From Oxalobacter formigenes (lineage in GTDB: Bacteria; Pseudomonadota; Gammaproteobacteria; Burkholderiales; Burkholderiaceae_D): 64,000 nucleotides of DNA. Under the pieces are notes generated by a model. That model made no database searches and had not been told where the DNA came from. It saw only the letters and a program-made list of their open reading frames with translations. The stretch lies in assembly GCF_027158485.1 (NCBI RefSeq), contig NZ_JAMKYJ010000010.1. One strand, given 5' to 3'. Shown in pieces: positions 43,896-53,696 of this stretch. The position numbers and the translations under genes were made by a program. Numbering within the stretch: position 1 is the stretch's first letter; every line of letters starts with the position of its first letter.

Positions 43896-45575
43896 TCAGG
43901 CCGGTTTCTTCGTTTTCGTATTGTCATATTTCTTCGTAATCCAGTACTGCTGTGCAATCGACAACAGATTGTTGACGACCCAGTACAGAACCAGACCGGA
44001 CGGGAAGAAGAAGAACGTAATCGAAAAGGCGATCGGCAAAAACATCATCATTTTGGCCTGCATCGGATCAGGCGGTGGCGGGCTCATCTTTTGCTGGATG
44101 AACATCGAACCGGCCATGATAATCGGCAAAATGTAATAAGGATCAGGCGCTGCCAGATTCTGAATCCAGCCCAGCCAGGGAGCGTTTCTGATCTCAACGC
44201 TGGCGAGAAGTACCCAGTACAGGGAAATGAAGACCGGAATCTGGATCACAACCGGCAGACACCCGCCCAGAGGATTGATTTTTTCGGCCTTGTACAAGCC
44301 CATCAATTCCTTGTTCATGCGTTGTTTGTCGTCTTTGTATCTTTCACGGAGTTCCGTGATTCTCGGGGTGAACTGCTTCATTTTCGCCATGCTGCGATAG
44401 CTGGCCGCAGACAGCGGGGCGAAAATCAGCTTGATCAGACAGGTCAGGAGAATAATGGTCCAGCCCCAGTTGCCCACTTCATTGTGAATGTGAGTCATCA
44501 GCCAGAAAATCGGCTTGGCAATGATCGTCAGCCAGCCATAATCCTTGACCAGTTCAAGACCCGGAGCCGTTTTTTCCAGCAGTTTGGATTCCTGGGGACC
44601 GACATACAGTCTCGTGTCATTGGAAGCGCTGGCATTCGGGGCGATCGTACCCAGTGGAATGACCGTACCGATGGCATACAGGTTCTCACCCACTTTTTTC
44701 GTATAGTTTTCGCGGGCAACTTTATCCTGCGGAATGAAAGCGGAAACGAAATAATGCTGAACCATACCGACCCAACCATTGTCGGTCTTGATCGCATGAT
44801 CCATTTTTCCTTCGCCGATATTGTCGAATTTGATCTTCTGGAATTTGTCCTCTTCAGAATAAACCGCCGGCCCCGTAAAGGTACTGATGAATCTCGACTG
44901 GCCTTCCGGTCTTTCGCTGTCCCGGAGCAATTGCAGATACAGGGACGCATTGATCGGCTCATGACTCAGATTCGTGACTTTCTGGTCGACATCGATGACA
45001 TAACTGCCGCGTTTGAAAGTATATGTCTTGGTCAGGCGAACGCCATCCTGTTCGGCATCCATAACGAGTTTGACTTCATCGCTATTCTCACCAAGCGTTC
45101 TTTCACCGGGACGGATATGGAAACGGGTCGCATGATTCGGATACAAACCACCGGTCAGGCCGGTTTGTGCCAGATATATTCTTGGGGGCGCCGATTCAAA
45201 AAGAACCATATCCTTGGTGGAATCGACATTATCCGGATACTTGAGCAATTCCAGATTCTGGAAAACGCCACCGTCCGGATTGATCTGGACCTTGAAAACG
45301 TCGGTCGTTATCGATACCAGTTCGACAGGCTGTTTTTTGGGTTCTTCTTTTTTGGCAACTGCATTTGATGCATCTGCGGCAGGATTTTCTTCTGCAGTAA
45401 CAGAAGCAGTCTGGACAGGTACTTCAGGCAGTCCGGTCTGGGTTTCGGATTTTTTCGCTTTTTCCTGTGTAAAAATAAGGGACTTGCCGCCTCTGTACAC
45501 CTGCCAGTTATCCCAAAGGAAAAAAAGCGAAACCGCCAGAATCAGCAACAACGTAGTACGTTTTTTGGCTTCCAT
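43896..45575 (-). CDS. yidC: Membrane protein insertase YidC
   Basis: Inserts proteins into the inner membrane, alone or with SecYEG. The 559-residue protein has the Gram-negative layout: an N-terminal helix (TTLLLILAVSLFFLWDNWQ), a large periplasmic domain to about 350 and five C-terminal helices with the insertase core (GNWGWTIILLTCLIKLIF, GCLPVVIQIPVFISLYWVL, PIIMAGSMFIQQKM, GLVLYWVVNNLLSI). It is in the rpmH-rnpA-yidD-yidC unit transcribed away from dnaA. Confidence 0.97.
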   Translation of the reverse strand: MEAKKRTTLLLILAVSLFFLWDNWQVYRGGKSLIFTQEKAKKSETQTGLPEVPVQTASVTAEENPAADASNAVAKKEEPKKQPVELVSITTDVFKVQINPDGGVFQNLELLKYPDNVDSTKDMVLFESAPPRIYLAQTGLTGGLYPNHATRFHIRPGERTLGENSDEVKLVMDAEQDGVRLTKTYTFKRGSYVIDVDQKVTNLSHEPINASLYLQLLRDSERPEGQSRFISTFTGPAVYSEEDKFQKIKFDNIGEGKMDHAIKTDNGWVGMVQHYFVSAFIPQDKVARENYTKKVGENLYAIGTVIPLGTIAPNASASNDTRLYVGPQESKLLEKTAPGLELVKDYGWLTIIAKPIFWLMTHIHNEVGNWGWTIILLTCLIKLIFAPLSAASYRSMAKMKQFTPRITELRERYKDDKQRMNKELMGLYKAEKINPLGGCLPVVIQIPVFISLYWVLLASVEIRNAPWLGWIQNLAAPDPYYILPIIMAGSMFIQQKMSPPPPDPMQAKMMMFLPIAFSITFFFFPSGLVLYWVVNNLLSIAQQYWITKKYDNTKTKKPA

Positions 45576-45585
45576 AATCTACTTT

Positions 45586-45867
45586 TCAAATATCTTTGTC
45601 ATCATTTTTCAATGATGAACTACAGGCACAACCGGATTTTCTCGCGGGGACGGGATCGACTCCTCCCGGATGCAAGGGATGACATTTGCACAGCCGTATA
45701 AAAGTGAGATAACACCCTTTCAAACAGCCATGAACCGAAATGGCTTCGATTGCATATTGAGAACAACTCGGGTAAAAACGACAATTTTGCCCTATGAATG
45801 GGCTAATGCACAACTGATATCCCCGAATTAAAACGATAAGCAACCATTTTAATGGTGATTGCATCAT
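45586..45867 (-). CDS. yidD: Membrane protein insertion efficiency factor
   Basis: A 93-residue protein of the YidD family, which aids insertion of membrane proteins by YidC. The signature is GYQLCISPFIGQNCRFYPSCSQYA, with the later CHPLHPGGVDPVP. It overlaps rnpA by four bases and precedes yidC by 10 bp, the conserved order. Confidence 0.95.
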   Translation of the reverse strand: MMQSPLKWLLIVLIRGYQLCISPFIGQNCRFYPSCSQYAIEAISVHGCLKGCYLTFIRLCKCHPLHPGGVDPVPARKSGCACSSSLKNDDKDI

Positions 45868-46241
45868 TGCCTGCTTTTCTGGTTCATTCCCGAAGAGGCG
45901 ATCAACTGGTCCAGTTCCGCCCTGAGAATGCGTTTTACCTGCCGGTTTGTGGCAGGATCTTTCCGTGTATTAACTGGTGACGTCAAACGGATAATACAAT
46001 CCATTGCAGGAATTTGTATACAGCGGAATGTTTCGCGACACAGCCGTTTGATTGTATTTCGCGTTACGGCCCGATGTGCGAACCGCTTGGCAACGACAAT
46101 TCCGAGTCGTGCACTTTCCAGCTGGTTGGGGCGTGCGTACATAACAAAATGTTTCGTCCGCGCACGGGGACGCATACGAAAAACGGATGAAAAATCATCC
46201 GTTTTAACGATACGCCGATCGGAAGAAAAATTTCTGTTCAC
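45864..46241 (-). CDS. rnpA: Ribonuclease P protein component
   Basis: The protein subunit of RNase P, which trims tRNA 5' ends. The 125 residues are strongly basic with the signature ARLGIVVAKRFAHRAVTRNTIKRLCRE near residue 55. It follows rpmH by 23 bp, in the same transcript. Confidence 0.95.
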   Translation of the reverse strand: MNRNFSSDRRIVKTDDFSSVFRMRPRARTKHFVMYARPNQLESARLGIVVAKRFAHRAVTRNTIKRLCRETFRCIQIPAMDCIIRLTSPVNTRKDPATNRQVKRILRAELDQLIASSGMNQKSRQ

Positions 46242-46264
46242 ACAACCAGCTGAACATCGTCTGG

Positions 46265-46399
46265 TTATACAGCCAAACGTTTACGGCCTTTGGCACGACG
46301 TGCATTTAAAACTGCACGGCCGCCTTTGGTCGCCATACGGGCACGGAAGCCGTGGGTGCGTTTGCGACGCACAACTGAAGGTTGATAAGTACGTTTCAT
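46265..46399 (-). CDS. rpmH: Ribosomal protein L34
   Basis: A 44-residue, very basic large-subunit protein: MKRTYQPSVVRRKRTHGF at the start, then RMATKGGRAVLNARRAKGRK. It is complete. As usual it is divergent from dnaA and heads the rnpA-yidD-yidC unit. Confidence 0.98.
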   Translation of the reverse strand: MKRTYQPSVVRRKRTHGFRARMATKGGRAVLNARRAKGRKRLAV

Positions 46400-46764
46400 G
46401 ATGGTCTCGCTAATCAGCAAAAAAAATTCAAAATCCGATGCCAGTTGCCCCGTTAAAATACCGGCTGATCGGTCATATTAACCATGGCAAGGCATCAATT
46501 ATGCGCAAGGAACCAATGATTAGACCGTAATTTTCACCATCCTGTCAATATGAATCTGTATTTCATGACAGAAATAGGTGAAAAAACAGACGGCGCCTGT
46601 GGATAACTTGCCTAATTCAAGGTAAAATAGCAACTTATTGGAAAAGTGTTTATTGAATATTTTGACTTTCCCCGGACAGTGCATCCACGCCTTTTTGTCC
46701 GGAATACTGGCAATGACCAGCCGCGTCAAGTCAACCGGTAACTGATGTTTAGTCGATTGGAATT
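46400..46764. promoter_or_regulatory. rpmH-dnaA intergenic region with a DnaA box
   Basis: A consensus DnaA box TGTGGATAA lies at 46598-46606. I see only this one good box, so the region looks like the autoregulated dnaA promoter; it could still be part of an origin. The divergent rpmH promoter is also expected here. No gene is seen; a short frame at 46520-46729 is not supported. Confidence 0.5.
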
Positions 46765-48144
46765 ATGGAAAAATTTTGGCAGAGCTGCTTGTCCCAACTG
46801 GAATCGGAACTGACTCCGCAGCAGTATAGCGCCTGGATCAAGCCTCTGGTGCCGCTCGATTACAAGGACGGCATTTTACGTGTTGCCGCTCCCAATCGCT
46901 TCAAGCTGGATTGGGTAAAAACACAATATGCCGATCGTATTACCTCCCTGGCCTGCCAGTTTCTGGAATCGACGGTTGATGTGCAGTTCATGTTGAATCC
47001 GGGAACACGTTCGGCGTCTCCTTCAAAACCGGCTCCGTCACAACCGAAGCCTGAACCGGTTATGCCTTCGGAAACAGCTGAAACCAGTCAAAGAAGTCAC
47101 GTTTCCGATACCCCTACACGCGAACAGAGCCGGATCAATGTTGAAATGACTTTCGACAGTTTCGTCACCGGCAAAGCAAACCAGCTTGCCCGTGCGGCAG
47201 CCATTCAGGTTGCCAACAATCCGGGCGTATCATATAACCCGCTTTATTTGTTCGGTGGTGTCGGCCTTGGCAAAACCCATTTGATTCATGCCATCGGCAA
47301 TCAGGTTCTTGCCGACACACCTTCGGCCAAAATCCGTTATATCCACGCCGAACAGTACGTCAGGGATGTCGTCACCGCCTATCAGCGCAAGGGGTTCGAC
47401 GACTTCAAGCGTTACTACCATTCACTGGACATGCTTCTGATCGACGATATCCAGTTCTTTTCCGGCAAGAGCCGTACACAAGAAGAATTTTTCTATGCCT
47501 TTGAAGCGCTGATTGCAGCACGAAAACAGATCATTATCACCAGCGACACCTATCCGAAAGAAATATCGGGGATGGATGACCGGCTGACTTCCCGTTTCGA
47601 TTCCGGCCTGACGGTTGCCATCGAACCGCCCGAACTGGAAATGCGTGTGGCCATTCTGATCAAAAAGGCCTGCCAGGAAGGAATCCAGCTTTCCGACGAC
47701 GTCGCTTTTTTCGTGGCAAAACACCTGCGTTCAAACGTTCGTGAACTTGAAGGCGCTCTCAGAAAGATACTGGCTTTCTCCCGTTTCCACGGCAGGGATA
47801 TCACTATCGAGCTGACAAAGGAAGCTTTAAAGGATTTGCTGAACGTACAAAACCGCCAGATTTCGGTTGAAAATATCCAGAAGACGGTTGCCGACTTCTT
47901 TCGTATCAAGGTTGCCGATATGTATTCGAAACGACGTCCGGCCAATATTGCAAGGCCGCGTCAGATCGCCATGTATTTGACAAAAGAATTGACTCAAAAA
48001 AGCCTGCCCGAGATCGGGGAATTGTTTGGTGGACGTGACCATACGACTGTTTTGCACGCTGTTCGCAAAATTGCACAGGACAGGTTGAAAAATCCTGAAT
48101 GCAATCATGAGCTTCATGTGCTGGAACAAACTCTGAAAGGTTGA
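46765..48144 (+). CDS. dnaA: Chromosomal replication initiator DnaA
   Basis: Binds DnaA boxes and melts the origin in its ATP form. The 459 residues show domain I (FWQSCLSQLESELTPQQYSAWI), a short Pro/Ser linker, the AAA+ domain with Walker A FGGVGLGKTH near residue 165 and Walker B LLIDDIQFF, and a C-terminal DNA-binding domain with GGRDHTTVLHAVRKI. It starts the dnaA-dnaN-gyrB run. Confidence 0.98.
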   Translation: MEKFWQSCLSQLESELTPQQYSAWIKPLVPLDYKDGILRVAAPNRFKLDWVKTQYADRITSLACQFLESTVDVQFMLNPGTRSASPSKPAPSQPKPEPVMPSETAETSQRSHVSDTPTREQSRINVEMTFDSFVTGKANQLARAAAIQVANNPGVSYNPLYLFGGVGLGKTHLIHAIGNQVLADTPSAKIRYIHAEQYVRDVVTAYQRKGFDDFKRYYHSLDMLLIDDIQFFSGKSRTQEEFFYAFEALIAARKQIIITSDTYPKEISGMDDRLTSRFDSGLTVAIEPPELEMRVAILIKKACQEGIQLSDDVAFFVAKHLRSNVRELEGALRKILAFSRFHGRDITIELTKEALKDLLNVQNRQISVENIQKTVADFFRIKVADMYSKRRPANIARPRQIAMYLTKELTQKSLPEIGELFGGRDHTTVLHAVRKIAQDRLKNPECNHELHVLEQTLKG

Positions 48145-48203
48145 CAGCATTACAATTGGAAGATCTTGGGATAAAGAACAATTAAATTTTCAAGGATAAG
48201 AAC

Positions 48204-49310
48204 ATGCAACTGGTAAAAACCGGCAGAGACAATCTTCTTCGCCCACTGCAGATCGTTAGCGGTATCGTGGAACGCAGACATACCTTGCCGATTCTGGCCA
48301 ACATTTTGATCAGGAAAGAAGGTGAAGCGGTTTCTTTCCTGTCGACAGACACGGAAATCCAGATCGTCACGCATGCCGAAATCGGTACGAATGAAGAAAA
48401 TACGACGACAACGGTCGCCGCACGCAAGCTTCTCGACATTCTTCGCGCATTGCCGGATACGTCCGATATCGCCATTTCCCAAAATGACAAGCGACTCGTT
48501 GTTCAGGCTGGCAAATCCCGTTTTTCCCTTCAGACCTTGCCTGCCGACGATTTTCCGATCGTCTCGCAACCGGCTGAATATGAAACGTCTGTCACAGTCT
48601 CTCAAAAGGCACTGAAGAACCTTCTGGGGATGGTTTACTTTTCAATGGCGCAGCAGGACATCCGTTATTATCTGAACGGCCTGCTTTTGCAGGTTGACGG
48701 TAATAAAATGACGGCTGTCGCGACCGACGGTCACCGTCTGGCCTTCTGCCAGATGGAAACCGATCAGGAATTTTCCAAAAACGACGTCATCATCCCGCGT
48801 AAAACCATTCTTGAATTGCAAAGATTGCTTGAAGACAGCGACGAACCGGTCCGTATCGATTTTTCCGGCGGTCAGGTCAGATTCGTTTTCGGTGACGTCG
48901 AACTCATTTCGAAACTGGTGGAAGGCAAGTTCCCTGATTACACCCGTGTTATTCCAAAAGGCTACAAAAACAAATTCACACTTTCGCGTGAACAGTTGCA
49001 AAGAGCCCTGCAGCGTGCCGCCATCATGACAAGTGACAAATTCAAGGGTATCCGTTGCATACTGGCCCCCGGCAGTCTGAAAATCAGTTCTACCAATGCC
49101 GATCAGGAAGAAGCCATCGAGGAAATCGAACTCGACTATGGCGGTGACAGTATCGATATCGGATTCAACGTCACCTATCTTTTGGATGTTCTGGGAAATC
49201 TGAAAAATGAACAGGTCAGCGTAGAACTGGGTGACGCCAATTCTTCCGCACTGGTCTCCGTTCCCGACAATTCGGATTTCAAATATGTTGTTATGCCGAT
49301 GCGTATTTAA
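48204..49310 (+). CDS. dnaN: DNA polymerase III beta subunit (sliding clamp)
   Basis: The ring-shaped clamp that holds polymerase III on DNA. At 368 residues it has three similar domains; recognisable parts are RRHTLPILANILI, ATDGHRLAFCQME near residue 175 and the C-terminal YVVMPMRI that forms the partner-binding cleft. AAGGATAAG precedes the ATG. 59 bp after dnaA. Confidence 0.98.
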   Translation: MQLVKTGRDNLLRPLQIVSGIVERRHTLPILANILIRKEGEAVSFLSTDTEIQIVTHAEIGTNEENTTTTVAARKLLDILRALPDTSDIAISQNDKRLVVQAGKSRFSLQTLPADDFPIVSQPAEYETSVTVSQKALKNLLGMVYFSMAQQDIRYYLNGLLLQVDGNKMTAVATDGHRLAFCQMETDQEFSKNDVIIPRKTILELQRLLEDSDEPVRIDFSGGQVRFVFGDVELISKLVEGKFPDYTRVIPKGYKNKFTLSREQLQRALQRAAIMTSDKFKGIRCILAPGSLKISSTNADQEEAIEEIELDYGGDSIDIGFNVTYLLDVLGNLKNEQVSVELGDANSSALVSVPDNSDFKYVVMPMRI

Positions 49311-49416
49311 TCGTGCAACAGACCCGTTATTGATGATTTGAAGATCAATGCATTGAGTCATGTCGTAGTGCCCTACCCGGCATTACGACAATCGGCGTTT
49401 TAAGGAAAACAGTTCC

Positions 49417-51909
49417 ATGTCGCAAAATTCACAAAACGATGTTCAGCAGAACGAAGAAAACTATGGCGTTTCCTCCATTCAGATTCTGGAAGGCCTGGAA
49501 GCTGTTCGAAAACGGCCCGGGATGTATATCGGCGATACGTCGGATGGTACCGGTCTGCATCATCTGGTTTTTGAAGTGCTGGATAACTCGATCGATGAAG
49601 CCCTTGCCGGTTTCTGTACAGAGATCCACGTCACGCTGCACGCGGATAATTCCGTATCCGTGGTCGATAACGGCCGTGGCGTTCCGACCGGTATCAAATT
49701 TGACGATAAAAACACACCCAGACGCAGCGCTGCCGAAATCGTCATGACTGAACTCCATGCCGGAGGCAAATTCGACCAGAACTCGTACAAGGTTTCCGGT
49801 GGGCTGCATGGCGTCGGCGTTTCCTGCGTCAATGGCCTGTCCACCCTGTTGAAGCTGACCATCTGGCGCGACGGCAAAGAGCATTACATGGAATTTGCAC
49901 AGGGACTCCCGCAAAACAATTCCGTCGAGATGATCAATGGCGTCGAATGCTCGCCAATCAAGATTGTCGGGGTATCCGACAAACAGGGCACACGCGTCCA
50001 GTTCTGGCCTGACCCGACGATTTTCACGACAATCGAGTTCCAGTATGAAGTTCTCGCCCGAAGAATCCGTGAATTGTCGTTTTTGAACAATGGCGTCCGT
50101 ATTCGCCTGACCGACCAGCGTACCGGCAAGGAAGAAATTTTTGCCTACGAAGGCGGCACGCGCGGATTCGTCGAATATATCAATCGCGGCAAAAGCGTCT
50201 TGCACCCTACGATTTTTCAGGCAACCGGCGAACGGATGTCCGAGTTGGGAACACCGATTTACGTCGATATTTCGATGCAATGGAACGATTCGTACAACGA
50301 ACAGGTGCTTTGTTTCACGAACAATATTCCGCAGCGTGATGGCGGTACCCATCTGACCGGCCTGCGTGCCGCGATGACACGCGTTATCAACCGCTACATC
50401 GAGGAAAACGAGCTGGCCAAAAAAGCCAAGGTTGACGTTACCGGCGACGATATGCGTGAGGGACTCACCTGTGTGCTTTCGGTAAAAGTCCCGGAACCGA
50501 AATTCAGCTCCCAAACGAAAGACAAGCTGGTCTCTTCCGAAGTCCGTGGCCCTGTCGAGGAAATCATCACGAAAACCCTGACCGACTTCCTGCAGGAAAA
50601 GCCGAACGACGCAAAAATCATTTGCTCGAAAATCGTCGAGGCCGCCCGTGCCCGTGAAGCGGCACGCAAGGCACGTGAACTGACACGCAGGAAAGGTGTT
50701 CTGGATGGACTTGGCCTTTCCGCAAAACTGGCCGACTGTCAGGAAAAAGATCCTTCCATGTGTGAACTGTATCTCGTCGAAGGGGATTCGGCGGGCGGTT
50801 CGGCAAAACAGGGAAGAGACCGCAAATTCCAGGCGATCCTGCCTTTGCGCGGCAAGGTGTTGAACGTCGAAAAATCCCGATACGAGAAAATGCTTTCTTC
50901 CGAGCAGATCACGACCCTGATTGCGACACTGGGTACCAGTATCGGCCCGGATGAGTTCAATATCGACAAGCTCCGTTATCATCGCATCATTATCATGACC
51001 GATGCCGATGTGGACGGAGCCCACATCCGTACATTGCTCTTGACCCTGTTCTACCGCCAGATGCCGCAGCTGGTCGAAAGAGGCTACGTATACATTGCCC
51101 AGCCTCCTTTATACAAAATCAAGAACGGCAAGGACGAGCGTTATCTGAAAGACGATCTGGAAGAAGCCAATCACATGATGTCGATAGCCCTTCAGGGCGC
51201 TTCATTGACGCCACGTGAAGGTGCAGAACCGATTGCCGGTGAACAGTTGAAGGAAATGGCTGACCAGCACACCATCGCCTATAACATCATCCAGCGTATT
51301 TCAAGAATGATCGACATGGATGTATTGTCCGCCATTATGAACGGTGCGAAGCTGAACCTGAATTCAATGGAAGAAGCCGAACAATCGGCCCGGTCGCTGG
51401 CGAAAATCATTAACGATCCAACTGTTGAAGTCAACGTCGAGAATAATGAAAACGGTGATATTGCTCTCTCCGTCATCAAAACTCATTATGGCAATGCCCA
51501 CGTCACCAGACTCGACAAGGATTTCGTATATGGCAATGATTACCGGACTCTGGAAAAAACGGCCACAGCATTTTTGAACCTGATCGGACCCGGTGCCATG
51601 ATCACTCGTGGTGAAGGTGACCGCATGCGCCAGCTGGCTGTGAAAAACTTCCATCAGGCAATGCAATGGCTGCGTTCCGAAGCTGAAAGAGGCATTTCCA
51701 AGCAACGTTATAAAGGTCTGGGTGAAATGAATCCGGATCAGTTGTGGGAAACGACGATGGACCCGACCATGCGTCGTCTTTTGAAAGTCAAAATCGAAGA
51801 CGCCATCACCGCGGACCAGATTTTCACGACGCTGATGGGCGACAATGTCGAGCCACGCCGGGCGTTTATTGAAAATCATGCACTTCTGGCCGGCAATATC
51901 GACGTCTGA
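49417..51909 (+). CDS. gyrB: DNA gyrase subunit B
   Basis: The ATPase subunit of gyrase, which introduces negative supercoils. The 830 residues contain the GHKL ATP site (RPGMYIGDT, DNSIDEALAGF, GGLHGVGVSCVN), the Toprim domain (LVEGDSAGGSAKQGRDR near 455, MTDADVDGAHIRTLLL near 530) and the C-terminal RYKGLGEMNPDQLWETTMDP. It has the insert of about 165 residues typical of proteobacterial GyrB. AAGGAAAAC lies upstream of the ATG. YacG (39909) is a potential inhibitor. Confidence 0.98.
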   Translation: MSQNSQNDVQQNEENYGVSSIQILEGLEAVRKRPGMYIGDTSDGTGLHHLVFEVLDNSIDEALAGFCTEIHVTLHADNSVSVVDNGRGVPTGIKFDDKNTPRRSAAEIVMTELHAGGKFDQNSYKVSGGLHGVGVSCVNGLSTLLKLTIWRDGKEHYMEFAQGLPQNNSVEMINGVECSPIKIVGVSDKQGTRVQFWPDPTIFTTIEFQYEVLARRIRELSFLNNGVRIRLTDQRTGKEEIFAYEGGTRGFVEYINRGKSVLHPTIFQATGERMSELGTPIYVDISMQWNDSYNEQVLCFTNNIPQRDGGTHLTGLRAAMTRVINRYIEENELAKKAKVDVTGDDMREGLTCVLSVKVPEPKFSSQTKDKLVSSEVRGPVEEIITKTLTDFLQEKPNDAKIICSKIVEAARAREAARKARELTRRKGVLDGLGLSAKLADCQEKDPSMCELYLVEGDSAGGSAKQGRDRKFQAILPLRGKVLNVEKSRYEKMLSSEQITTLIATLGTSIGPDEFNIDKLRYHRIIIMTDADVDGAHIRTLLLTLFYRQMPQLVERGYVYIAQPPLYKIKNGKDERYLKDDLEEANHMMSIALQGASLTPREGAEPIAGEQLKEMADQHTIAYNIIQRISRMIDMDVLSAIMNGAKLNLNSMEEAEQSARSLAKIINDPTVEVNVENNENGDIALSVIKTHYGNAHVTRLDKDFVYGNDYRTLEKTATAFLNLIGPGAMITRGEGDRMRQLAVKNFHQAMQWLRSEAERGISKQRYKGLGEMNPDQLWETTMDPTMRRLLKVKIEDAITADQIFTTLMGDNVEPRRAFIENHALLAGNIDV

Positions 51910-51930
51910 TTTTCTTCCCGCCTTTATTCA

Positions 51931-51965
51931 AAGCTGTTTCACGAAAACGTGAAACAGCTTTTTTC
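51931..51965 (+). terminator. Terminator after gyrB
   Basis: Perfect 13-bp stem AAGCTGTTTCACG / CGTGAAACAGCTT with loop AAAA, followed by T6. It ends the dnaA-dnaN-gyrB transcript. The arms match parS half-sites, but the spacing is wrong for ParB. Confidence 0.85.
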
Positions 51966-52134
51966 ATACGTTCACTGCTTTTCATTCACCCTTGAATTTC
52001 CTTTCGGCTTTTCCCCTCTTGAAAAAACCCGAGCTGAACGTCATTTGACTTCACTCATGGCCGATATATGAATTTAACGTAACGTGACATCAAAGACACT
52101 TCGAATCACTGCCACGTTTTTTCATGTCAGCGCC

Positions 52135-53262
52135 ATGAATACGAATGAAATCAGGGAAGAAGCGCTTCTTCCGGAAAAAGAAGACTGGAAATCCCGCAAT
52201 CATATCCGGTCTTTCATACAGCTCGGGATAACGATACTGGGGGTATTCCTCTGCTATCTGATGACGGTTCCATTCCTGTCTTCACTGGCATGGGCCCTCG
52301 CGCTGGCGGTTTTATTCATGCCTATTCACAGGCGTATTTTAAAAAAACTGAAGAAGAAGAATATTGCGGCCATGCTCACATCCGCGCTGGCGATAATCAT
52401 TGTGGTCATTCCGGTCATGTGGATGGTCATTCGTGTCGTTCTGGAAGTCGACAGGGGCGCAACATTAATCATGGACAGGGTCAGTTCGGGAGAATGGCAA
52501 GACAATCTGGAAAGCATGCCTTTTGTCGGAAGAGCTGTATACTGGCTTGAAAATCACCTGAATATCCATCAGGCCGTCAATAATCTTACGTCATGGCTGA
52601 CCGCTCAGGTGACTTTGTTTTTACGATCGTCTTTCATACAGATTATTGTCATTGTCCTGACGTTTTATCTTCTTTTTTATTTTCTCAGGGATCGTAATGA
52701 AATCCTGCGGACGGTGAGACGATTTTCGCCGCTTTGCGGCCGGGAAACGAACGGTCTTTTCAAGGTCGTCAACGACACCATTCGAGCGACTGTTTTCGGT
52801 ACTCTGGCTGTTTCGGCAGTAAAAGGTTTTCTATCCGGTTTCATGTTCTGGGTTCTAGGACTTCCCGCACCCCTGTTGTGGGGATCGATTATGGGAATTC
52901 TGTCGATCATTCCACTTTTGGGTTCCTATATTATCTGGATACCGGCCGCGGTCTATCTGGCTCTGGATGGATATTGGGCCCAGGCTTTAGTTCTGGTTAT
53001 CTGGGGGATTGTGGTGGGAGGAGTGGTAAACAATGTCCTTTATCCCATTCTGGTCAGCAAAAAACTCAAATTACATACGATTGTTGCGTTCATCGCGCTG
53101 GCAGGCGGCATTCTTGTCTATGGCGCCTCCGGGGTCATTCTGGGCCCCATTACGCTAACGGCCAGTGCCTTTCTGCTTCATCTGTGGCGGCTCAAGGCCA
53201 CCGGATACAAAAGGGATATTACTTTGCCAACCGCTTTCGATGATTCGGCGGAATCTTTGTAG
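52135..53262 (+). CDS. AI-2E family membrane transporter
   Basis: A 375-residue permease-like protein of the AI-2E/PerM family with about eight helices. Family features are YLMTVPFLSSLAWALALAVL early, FYLLFYFLRDRNE in the middle and LGLPAPLLWGSIMGILSIIPLLGSYIIWIP near residue 260. Substrates are unclear; members include sodium/proton antiporters. The ATG at 52135 is preferred over a GTG at 52084; neither has a good ribosome site. The gene is monocistronic. Confidence 0.82.
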   Translation: MNTNEIREEALLPEKEDWKSRNHIRSFIQLGITILGVFLCYLMTVPFLSSLAWALALAVLFMPIHRRILKKLKKKNIAAMLTSALAIIIVVIPVMWMVIRVVLEVDRGATLIMDRVSSGEWQDNLESMPFVGRAVYWLENHLNIHQAVNNLTSWLTAQVTLFLRSSFIQIIVIVLTFYLLFYFLRDRNEILRTVRRFSPLCGRETNGLFKVVNDTIRATVFGTLAVSAVKGFLSGFMFWVLGLPAPLLWGSIMGILSIIPLLGSYIIWIPAAVYLALDGYWAQALVLVIWGIVVGGVVNNVLYPILVSKKLKLHTIVAFIALAGGILVYGASGVILGPITLTASAFLLHLWRLKATGYKRDITLPTAFDDSAESL

Positions 53263-53304
53263 CAATGAACTTTTCCATATGTCTCAATTAAAAAGGAGGG
53301 TGAA

Positions 53305-53541
53305 ATGAGAGTCGACATTTTCAAACGTGAAGAAGCTAACGGAATTTATTCCTATCTTTTGATTCCTGCGGGAAAAAACATCCCCGGAGAAGCGACAAAT
53401 ACGGACTGGGAACTGGATGCGAAAGAAGTGGACATTAACGTCGATGAGGAAAGTCTTGACGATTTCTCCATCGTTTATCCGGCCATACAAATCAGGGACA
53501 AGGGCTATGCCATCAGTAACTTGTCGAGCCTGTCGAATTGA
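53305..53541 (+). CDS. Small conserved betaproteobacterial protein
   Basis: A 78-residue cytoplasmic protein with no signal or helix. It resembles a short family found in betaproteobacteria (I believe DUF6139), with MRVDIFKREEANGIYSYLLIP and ATNTDWELDAKEVD. The function is unknown. AAAGGAGGGTGAA before the ATG is a near-perfect ribosome site, so strong translation is expected. Confidence 0.8.
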   Translation: MRVDIFKREEANGIYSYLLIPAGKNIPGEATNTDWELDAKEVDINVDEESLDDFSIVYPAIQIRDKGYAISNLSSLSN

Positions 53542-53696
53542 TTGATTTTTTATATACCAAACCCGGAAAATTTTTCTTTGAAGAACATTTTTTTGAAGTG
53601 CATCAAACTGATTACCTTCAGCCTGGTTTTCAATGAACCCCTGAATGATTCAAAGACATTTCATCGATGTCTGCAAAACAGTAAAGGAACACCAGT

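Noticed and set aside
43764..45368. 534-codon plus-strand frame opposite yidC
   Set aside because: Antisense shadow of yidC; its composition is not protein-like.
49429..51024. 531-codon minus-strand frame opposite gyrB
   Set aside because: It is the antisense shadow of gyrB, whose frame has every family motif.
51935..51956. Second parS site after gyrB
   Set aside because: The half-sites are separated by extra bases; ParB needs the unbroken 16-mer. It is a terminator.
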